Assembly: GCA_964463485.1 (NCBI GenBank)
Contig: CAYXDO010000199.1
Location: 1-18,502, forward strand
Origin: CAYXDO01 sp964463485
GTDB lineage: Bacteria > Myxococcota > Kuafuiibacteriia > Kuafuiibacteriales > Kuafuiibacteriaceae
Reading direction: 5' to 3'
DNA: 18,502 bases
Shown piece by piece: positions 13,660 to 18,502 of the stretch. The position numbers and the translations under genes were made by a program. A model generated the notes under the pieces. That model saw only the letters and a list, made by a program, of their open reading frames with translations. It did not search any database and had not been told where the DNA came from. How positions within the stretch are numbered: position 1 is the stretch's first letter; the number at the start of each line of letters is the position of its first letter.

Positions 13660-14879
13660 CTGCCCCCCACCGAGCCGGCTTTCGCTTTCGTTGCTTTCGC
13701 TTTCGCTTTCGCTTTCGAGCGGTGCCCGGCACCGTCCGAAAATCGGGGGGGTGGGCACCGTCCGAAAATCGGGGGGTGCCTGGCACCGTCCGAAAATCGC
13801 GGGGTGCCCCCGTCCGAAAATCGCGGGGTGCCTGGCACCGTCCGAAAATCGGGGGGGCCCGGCACCGTCCGAAAATCGCGGGGCACCGTCCGAAAATCGG
13901 GGGGCCCGGCGACCTCGCCATCACCCGGCTGCTGCTCGCTGCCTTGCTCGCGGGCTGTAGTCACGCTGCGCCCCCCGGACCGACCTGGCCGGCCGCCGAG
14001 GCGGCTCGGTTCCGCTGGGCCGGGAGCCTCCCGTCACCCGACGCCACCGAGCGGTCGCTCGCCTCGCGGATCTTCGCCTGGATCCTCGGAACCGAGGGGG
14101 ACCCCGCCCTGCGGCTCGAACGCCCGTTTGGCGTCGCAGCGGGCGGGGGCTCCGTCTGGGTCTCCGAGCCCGACGCAAGGCGGGTCACCCGCTTCGAGCT
14201 GCCCGACGGCGACGCCCAGGCCGTCGAGTGCGGCTGGGTGCGGCCCATGGGCTTGGCCTGGTCCGGCGACTCGCTGCTCGTAGCGGACGCCGGCGCGGGC
14301 GTGGTCGTGCGCGTGGGGCCACACGGATGCCAGCCGCTCGGCGCAGGTTCCCTCGTGGCGCCGGTGGGCGTCGCGGCCACGAGCTCGGTCACGTTCGTGG
14401 CCGACGCGGGCCAGCGCCGGGTGCTGGCGTTCGACCTGCTCGGCCGGCTGCGCCTGGATTTCGCGGCCGAGGCCCGCGGAGTTTTTGGAGCCGTCGCCTC
14501 GGGCCCGGGCGGCCTGTACGCGATCGATCTGCTCACCTTCGAGATCCTCCGTCTCGACGCCACCGGAGCGCCCCGGCAGCGCCTCGAGGAGCCTTCTGTG
14601 CGGCGGGGAGACCCCTCCGCGAACCGACCGCTCGGACGCCCTAAAGGCGTGGCCGTCGATGGCGCGGGAGCCGTCTTCGTGACGGACGCGGAGGCCGCTG
14701 AAGTCTTGGTGTTCGGACCCGACGGCCGCTTCGAGCTCACGTTCAGCGGGCCTGGAGTCGGGCCCGGGAAGCTCGCCGTGCCCGCGGGAATCGCGGTCGC
14801 GGATGGCTTCGTCTTCGTCGTCGACACCTTCAGGGGTCAGCTTGAGCTGTTCGAAATCCTCCAGGGAGGTCTTCCATGA
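13656..14879 (+). CDS. NHL-repeat lipoprotein with repeat-invaded N-terminus
   Basis: GTG 13656 overlaps the porin stop (GTGA) with GGAG seven bases upstream, the same coupling style as its neighbours, giving 407 residues. But residues about 9-85 are encoded by a TTTCGC microsatellite and a seven-copy repeat array (RFRFRF then VPGTVRKS-type peptides). Only after them comes the lipoprotein signal LAITRLLLAALLAGC with lipobox Cys101. No ATG, GTG or TTG lies in frame between 13776 and the signal, so translation must start at 13656, 13722 or 13776. The rest is a six-blade NHL propeller (VWVSEPDARRVTRF, LLVADAGAGVVVRV, TFVADAGQRRVLAF, VFVTDAEAAEVLVF, VFVVDTFRGQLELF). The gene may be partly disabled, or the array may be a recent insertion. 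Its stop overlaps the 12-heme cytochrome (ATGA). Confidence 0.82.
   Translation: MTAPHRAGFRFRCFRFRFRFRAVPGTVRKSGGWAPSENRGVPGTVRKSRGAPVRKSRGAWHRPKIGGARHRPKIAGHRPKIGGPGDLAITRLLLAALLAGCSHAAPPGPTWPAAEAARFRWAGSLPSPDATERSLASRIFAWILGTEGDPALRLERPFGVAAGGGSVWVSEPDARRVTRFELPDGDAQAVECGWVRPMGLAWSGDSLLVADAGAGVVVRVGPHGCQPLGAGSLVAPVGVAATSSVTFVADAGQRRVLAFDLLGRLRLDFAAEARGVFGAVASGPGGLYAIDLLTFEILRLDATGAPRQRLEEPSVRRGDPSANRPLGRPKGVAVDGAGAVFVTDAEAAEVLVFGPDGRFELTFSGPGVGPGKLAVPAGIAVADGFVFVVDTFRGQLELFEILQGGLP
13679..13719. repeat. TTTCGC hexamer microsatellite
   Basis: About six units of TTTCGC with one irregular unit (TTGC) lie directly before the repeat array. In the plus frame they encode alternating Phe-Arg. The hexamer period keeps the frame whatever the copy number. 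Confidence 0.85.
13720..13910. repeat. Seven-copy GGCACCGTCCGAAAATCG repeat array
   Basis: The core CCGTCCGAAAATCG followed by a G-rich run occurs seven times, starting at about 13728, 13754, 13782, 13808, 13833, 13861 and 13882. Most copies are preceded by GGCACC. Several of these pair with an upstream GGTGCC to make the palindrome GGTGCC-T-GGCACC. Spacing varies from about 21 to 28 bases, so it is not CRISPR-like. The array sits between the coupled start and the signal sequence of the NHL gene. Confidence 0.88.
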
Positions 14880-16621
14880 AACAACACGTTCTGGTCCTCG
14901 GGCTCCTGCTGCCCCTGCTGGCGGCACCGGCAGCGGCCCAGGAGGGGATCGAGCGGTCCAAACACAACCTCTCCTACACCGGTCGCGGCGTGCGCTCCGC
15001 CGAGGAGGTCGAGATCTGCAAGTTCTGCCACCGAACCCACCAACCCGCCCTCGACCTTTCCAAAACGGCCGCTGCCCTCTCGGGGTATCAGGCGATCGAG
15101 CTCGCGTCCGTACCAGGCCGCGGGTCCCGGTCGTGCCTCGCCTGCCACGACGGGACGATGGCCTTCGCCCGGGCCATCGAGCAGCCGCTCGTCGGCACGA
15201 CGATCCGTCCGTTGGAGCTCTTGACGCCGCCGGTCTTACCGCCCGTGCCCCCCCTCTCTCCCTCGCTGCCCACGGTGAGCCCGCCCGACCTGCGACGGTC
15301 CCACCCGGTGGGGATCTCTGCGACCAGGTCATTGGAGTCGAGGTTGTCCGGTGAGAGGCTGAAGCTCGGCGCCGGCAACCGCGTCGAGTGTACGTCCTGC
15401 CACGATCCGCACGTGGAGTCTCGGGACGACACCGAAGGGAAGTTTCTGATCCGGTCGAACCGCTCGTCGGCGCTGTGCTTGGAGTGCCATGAGCCACAGG
15501 GCTGGCGAACGAACCCGGGCAGCCATCAAGCCTCGCACAAGCCCTTTGATCGGGAGCTCGGTGCTCTGACAGGCTACGGGACGGTGGCTGACAACGCGTG
15601 TATGTCGTGCCACCGAGCCCACGGCAACGCGTCCCAGGCCGCGCTCTTGCGGGCGGAGGGAGCCCAGGTCTGCCTGACGTGCCACGCGGGCAGGGTAGGG
15701 GAGCTCGACATCGGAGCTGAGGTCATGAAGCCGTACGCTCACCCGGTCTTGGGGGGCGGGCACCTGCCGACGGAGGCGAACGCCGCCGATCGCACGCTGC
15801 CGGAGCGTTCCTTGGCAGCGCCGCGGCACGTCACATGTGTGGACTGCCACGAGCCCCACGGAGCCTACGCCCGGCCGGCCAGCGCCCCGTTCGCGAGCGG
15901 GGCGCTCGCGGCTACCTGGGGGATCGACTCAAGCGGGATCCGGGTGGACCCGATTCGTTTCGAATACGAGCTGTGCTTCAAGTGCCACGGCGACAGCATG
16001 AACCAGCCAGCCAGGCCGAGGCCGCCAGAGCGCCTTCGCCGCGCCATCCCGGAGCCCAACCTGCGGCGGGCCTTCGACCCGGAGTCTGCGGCGTCCTTCC
16101 ACCCTGTCGTCGCCCCCGGAAGGGGGAGGGACGTCCCCTCCCTGATCCCGCCGCTGACCCCTTCGAGTCTCGTGTACTGCACGGACTGCCACGGCTCGGA
16201 CCGGCGCGGTCAGACCCCTGCGGGGGGGCCTCGGGGGCCTCACGGGTCGATCTACCGGAGTCTCCTGGAACGAAACCTGAGCACTTCGGATCACGCGGTG
16301 GAGAGCCCCACGACCTACGCCCTGTGTTACAAATGCCACGATCGCGAGGCGATCTTGTCCCCGACCTCACCCTTCGACACGCACGGCCTCCACGTCGTCA
16401 GGGAACGAACCCCCTGCACGGCCTGCCACGCCTCCCACGGAGTCTCCGGTCGCCAAGGCGATCCGCTCGGGAACGCACACCTGATCGACTTCGACGTGTC
16501 CATCGTGGCGCCAGCGGGAGGGCGCCTGTCTTACCGGTCGCTCGGGCCAAGGAGCGGGAGCTGCTCGGTGAGCTGCCACGGGACCATCCACGTCGAGACG
16601 GCCTATCCGCGAGGCACCTGA
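14876..16621 (+). CDS. 12-heme c-type cytochrome with N-terminal OmcE-like module
   Basis: ATG 14876 overlaps the NHL stop and follows GGGAGG at six bases. The signal peptide ends AAPAAAQ (about residue 21); total length is 581. Eleven CXXCH motifs are present: residues 48, 87, 172, 201, 242, 266, 321, 367, 435, 484 and 514. A final CX3CH, CSVSCH, lies at 563-568 (bases 16562-16579). The first four hemes with SKHNLS, CKFCHRTH, CLACHDG, RSHPVG and CTSCHDPH reproduce the layout of the two tetraheme cytochromes, so this is a tetraheme module extended by about eight hemes. A Pro-rich insert (residues 108-138) separates hemes 2 and 3. It closes block C after the two barrel genes and is a candidate conduit or surface terminal cytochrome. 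Location is inferred. Confidence 0.93.
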   Translation: MKQHVLVLGLLLPLLAAPAAAQEGIERSKHNLSYTGRGVRSAEEVEICKFCHRTHQPALDLSKTAAALSGYQAIELASVPGRGSRSCLACHDGTMAFARAIEQPLVGTTIRPLELLTPPVLPPVPPLSPSLPTVSPPDLRRSHPVGISATRSLESRLSGERLKLGAGNRVECTSCHDPHVESRDDTEGKFLIRSNRSSALCLECHEPQGWRTNPGSHQASHKPFDRELGALTGYGTVADNACMSCHRAHGNASQAALLRAEGAQVCLTCHAGRVGELDIGAEVMKPYAHPVLGGGHLPTEANAADRTLPERSLAAPRHVTCVDCHEPHGAYARPASAPFASGALAATWGIDSSGIRVDPIRFEYELCFKCHGDSMNQPARPRPPERLRRAIPEPNLRRAFDPESAASFHPVVAPGRGRDVPSLIPPLTPSSLVYCTDCHGSDRRGQTPAGGPRGPHGSIYRSLLERNLSTSDHAVESPTTYALCYKCHDREAILSPTSPFDTHGLHVVRERTPCTACHASHGVSGRQGDPLGNAHLIDFDVSIVAPAGGRLSYRSLGPRSGSCSVSCHGTIHVETAYPRGT

Positions 16622-16719
16622 CGTCGCGAGGCACCGATCTGGTTACGCCGCCGACCAGGCCGATGACGCGGCACGGATGGTACGAGGCGCCCGCCGCGAG
16701 TCAAATGACGACCCGCCGT

Positions 16720-17799
16720 TCAGAAGCTCGCGATGACCTGGATGTTGGCGTCGATGATGAGCTTCCTTGCTTCGAAGACGTAGCCGCCCCGGCCCCGGAA
16801 ATCGATCATGACCTCACGGGCCAAAATGATCGGATAGATGAACGAGGCGGTTACTCCGAGCTTCTCGAAGCCTTCGAAGGCCAACCCCAGAAGCCCGAGC
16901 CAACTCGATCCCGCAAGCGTGAAAGACTCGGAAGGCTCCCCCGCAATTCCTGCCTCGAAATAGGTGATTTCATCGATACCCTCCGGTGAGAGGAAAATGG
17001 TCTGTCCGGCGCTCAACGCAAGCCGGTCGAAACGAAGATACTCGAAGCTCTCGATCCACTCGCCTCGAACGAGACCGCTCGAGTTCTCCGGCGTCCTCCA
17101 ACCGATGTAGCGCTCCCTCCAATACGAGTAACTCCAGAATTCAAACGGGTCCCATCGTAGTCGGGTCGTGAGCAGCCCTTTTCTCTGTCCAGTGGCCCCC
17201 GGGAGCAGTTTGAGAAGGAGCGCAAAGTCATCTCCGCCGATATAGACTTGGGTCCCCCAGCTCTTGGGACTCAGATCGAAGTGCGCATCAGTGCCCTCTC
17301 CGTTCCGTTCCTCCCAGCCTCCGACGAGCGCGCTCAAATGAAAGCCAAAACCTTCGAAGACCCAACCGAGCCCCAGACCCAGGTTGAGGCGTGCGACGTC
17401 GAAGTCCCAAAATGACCACCCCCAACTCAAGGCCAACAACTTCCCCACGAAATAGACGTAGTCGCCCGGAATCTCGCCGTATCCAAGCGAGTAGTCGCCG
17501 AAATTTGTCAGAACCAGGCCCCGATATCCTACCGACCCGTAGTTTCCGAAGCTTTCGACGCACTCGCTCGGCTCACCCTCGCAGAAAAAGCCAAACTCGC
17601 GTTCGCAGCGAGCCGAGCAGCCATCGCCATCGGCGGAATTGCCGTCGTCGCACTCCTCGGCTCCCAGCCACCGTCGGTCTCCACATGGACCGGGTGCGAG
17701 ATCGGACTCGGCGTACGCAACAGACGAGTGGACCGCGATCGAGACGAGGGCGGTCCGGCTCAACAGAAATCGACCCTCAAGGCTCACTCGTCCGAGCAT
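16720..17799 (-). CDS. Myxococcus Cys-rich repeat fused to a probable beta-barrel
   Basis: Starting at ATG 17799 gives 359 residues with a signal peptide (RFLLSRTALVSIAVHSSVAYA, residues 10-30). A longer frame to 17928 adds 43 low-complexity residues and is unlikely. Residues about 38-80 hold a Cys-rich repeat with AEECDDGNSADGDGCSARC and six cysteines (39, 50, 61, 65, 73, 80), typical of exported Myxococcota proteins. Residues 85-359 are aromatic-rich alternating strands (FWSYSYWRERYIGW, LNLGLGLGWVFEGFGFHLSALV) ending ANIQVIASF, a C-terminal Phe as in outer-membrane barrels. It converges on the cytochrome operon with a 98-base gap (16622-16719), in which I see no clear terminator. It has somewhat lower GC than its neighbours. 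A link to electron transfer is not shown. Confidence 0.82.
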   Translation of the reverse strand: MLGRVSLEGRFLLSRTALVSIAVHSSVAYAESDLAPGPCGDRRWLGAEECDDGNSADGDGCSARCEREFGFFCEGEPSECVESFGNYGSVGYRGLVLTNFGDYSLGYGEIPGDYVYFVGKLLALSWGWSFWDFDVARLNLGLGLGWVFEGFGFHLSALVGGWEERNGEGTDAHFDLSPKSWGTQVYIGGDDFALLLKLLPGATGQRKGLLTTRLRWDPFEFWSYSYWRERYIGWRTPENSSGLVRGEWIESFEYLRFDRLALSAGQTIFLSPEGIDEITYFEAGIAGEPSESFTLAGSSWLGLLGLAFEGFEKLGVTASFIYPIILAREVMIDFRGRGGYVFEARKLIIDANIQVIASF

Positions 17800-18413
17800 A
17801 ACACGAGTCCCAGCGACAACGGCCACACCCGAGGAGCTCGGGGAAGGAGCATGCGTCCTACCGGCGCGTCGAGCTGCGGCGCAGGGTGAAGGCGGCGCTC
17901 GCGGAAGGCGCGGCGCTCGCGAGTTCACCTTCGCGCCGGCCGCGTACCAAGCTCGCCCCTAAGTGATCTCGGTCTTCAGGCTGCGAGAGTAGGAGGACCA
18001 GGACGGGAACGAGTACGAGCCGACGAGCAGGAGCCGTGGGCCGCCGACTCATCGTAGAGCTCCTCAACGCGAACAGGGTTTTGTAGCACGCCCGGAGCCA
18101 CGAGCCGGCGCGGGCGTGTTCGAGGCGTACTCGAAGAATCCAAAACTTCGACCGAGGGATCGCTCGTGTAGACGAAGTTTGCGTTCGACGAGAGCACGAC
18201 CTGCCCGAGGATGATCCAACGGAACTCATCTGCGTCTTGGTTGGGCGCTGACCGTCCCCTCACCGCCGCCATGAGGGGTCCCCGCCGAACGAGTCACTCG
18301 CTGGGTAGGCGCGACTTACCGGTCCATTCTGGTAAACTCCCAATCCACTCGAGCTGCGGGCTGATGACTGGCCTCGCCGACCTCGACCAAGGGGTCTGTC
18401 CCCGTCAGTAGGG
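17800..18413. other. Intergenic region with possible gene remnant
   Basis: I find no confident gene. On the minus strand, bases about 18060-18250 read as protein-like sequence (DEFRWIILGQVVLSSNAN, then FVYTSDPSVEVLDSS, later VLQNPVRVEELYDESAAHG) with coding-like third positions. There is no convincing start or ribosome site, and the frame continues into low-complexity sequence. It may be a decayed gene. A plus-strand stretch near 17841-17960 also reads as a short charged fragment without a start. Confidence 0.3.
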
Positions 18414-18502
18414 TTCGAAGACCTCGACGTCTTCGCTCGGCCCACTCTTGAGGCTTTCGAAGACCTCGACGTCTTCGCTCGGCCCACTTTTGAGGCTTTC
18501 GA
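18414..18502. repeat. 42-bp tandem repeat running off the window
   Basis: Two full 42-base units (18414-18455 and 18456-18497) and the start of a third are almost identical, differing at one base (CTTGAG versus TTTGAG). Each contains the inverted repeat CGAAGAC/GTCTTCG around CTCGAC. The period is a multiple of three, and the plus frame reads FEDLDVFARPTLEA without stops. It could therefore be the edge of a repetitive coding sequence or an intergenic satellite; the window ends too soon to tell. Confidence 0.85.

Noticed and set aside
13720..13910. CRISPR array
   Set aside because: The intervals between repeat cores are short, variable and themselves repetitive G runs; there are no unique spacers and no cas genes.
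1..18502. tRNA, rRNA, insertion sequences or integrase
   Set aside because: I saw no transposase, integrase or phage gene and no recognisable RNA gene in the window.

Overview
The window is GC-rich and densely coding. It looks like a piece of a Myxococcota / former Deltaproteobacteria genome. Evidence for this is a Myxococcus-type cysteine-rich repeat (16720-17799), a C-terminal domain that resembles one I recall as common in Myxococcota (10538-11839), short signal peptides, hexamer microsatellites and dispersed palindromic repeats. The assignment is an inference from protein style only.

Layout. Positions 1-155 hold degenerate copies of a palindromic repeat. Positions 156-3046 (minus) encode a two-component pair: an NtrC-type sigma-54 activator and a membrane histidine kinase whose periplasmic sensor carries a c-type heme motif. 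Divergent from the pair, 3273-16621 (plus) is an extracellular-electron-transfer locus in three blocks. Block A is a tetraheme cytochrome plus an NHL beta-propeller lipoprotein (3273-4911). Block B is a 19-heme cytochrome, a duplicated SurA/parvulin-like chaperone and a second NHL lipoprotein (5221-9592). Block C is a second tetraheme cytochrome, two outer-membrane beta-barrel-type proteins, a third NHL lipoprotein and a 12-heme cytochrome (9732-16621). Genes inside blocks are joined by ATGA/GTGA overlaps or short gaps. Good -24/-12 (sigma-54) promoter matches sit in front of blocks B and C, and a weaker one in front of block A. The adjacent kinase/activator pair is therefore the obvious candidate regulator. 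A convergent gene (16720-17799) encodes a Cys-rich repeat fused to a probable barrel. The last 700 bases are mostly non-coding and end in a 42-bp tandem repeat.

Interpretation. The combination of tetraheme cytochromes resembling Geobacter OmcE, larger multiheme cytochromes, a prolyl-isomerase-like chaperone, channel-like barrels and beta-propellers matches the gene content reported for the omcS-companion (osc) nanowire assembly cluster of Geobacter sulfurreducens. The most interesting reading is a complete, heme-sensed, sigma-54-controlled cytochrome nanowire or conduit system outside Geobacter. Polymerisation and redox function cannot be read from sequence and remain inference.

Other oddities are two CX3CH heme motifs, loss of parvulin catalytic histidines, and a seven-copy repeat array inserted between the coupled start codon and the lipoprotein signal of the third NHL gene.
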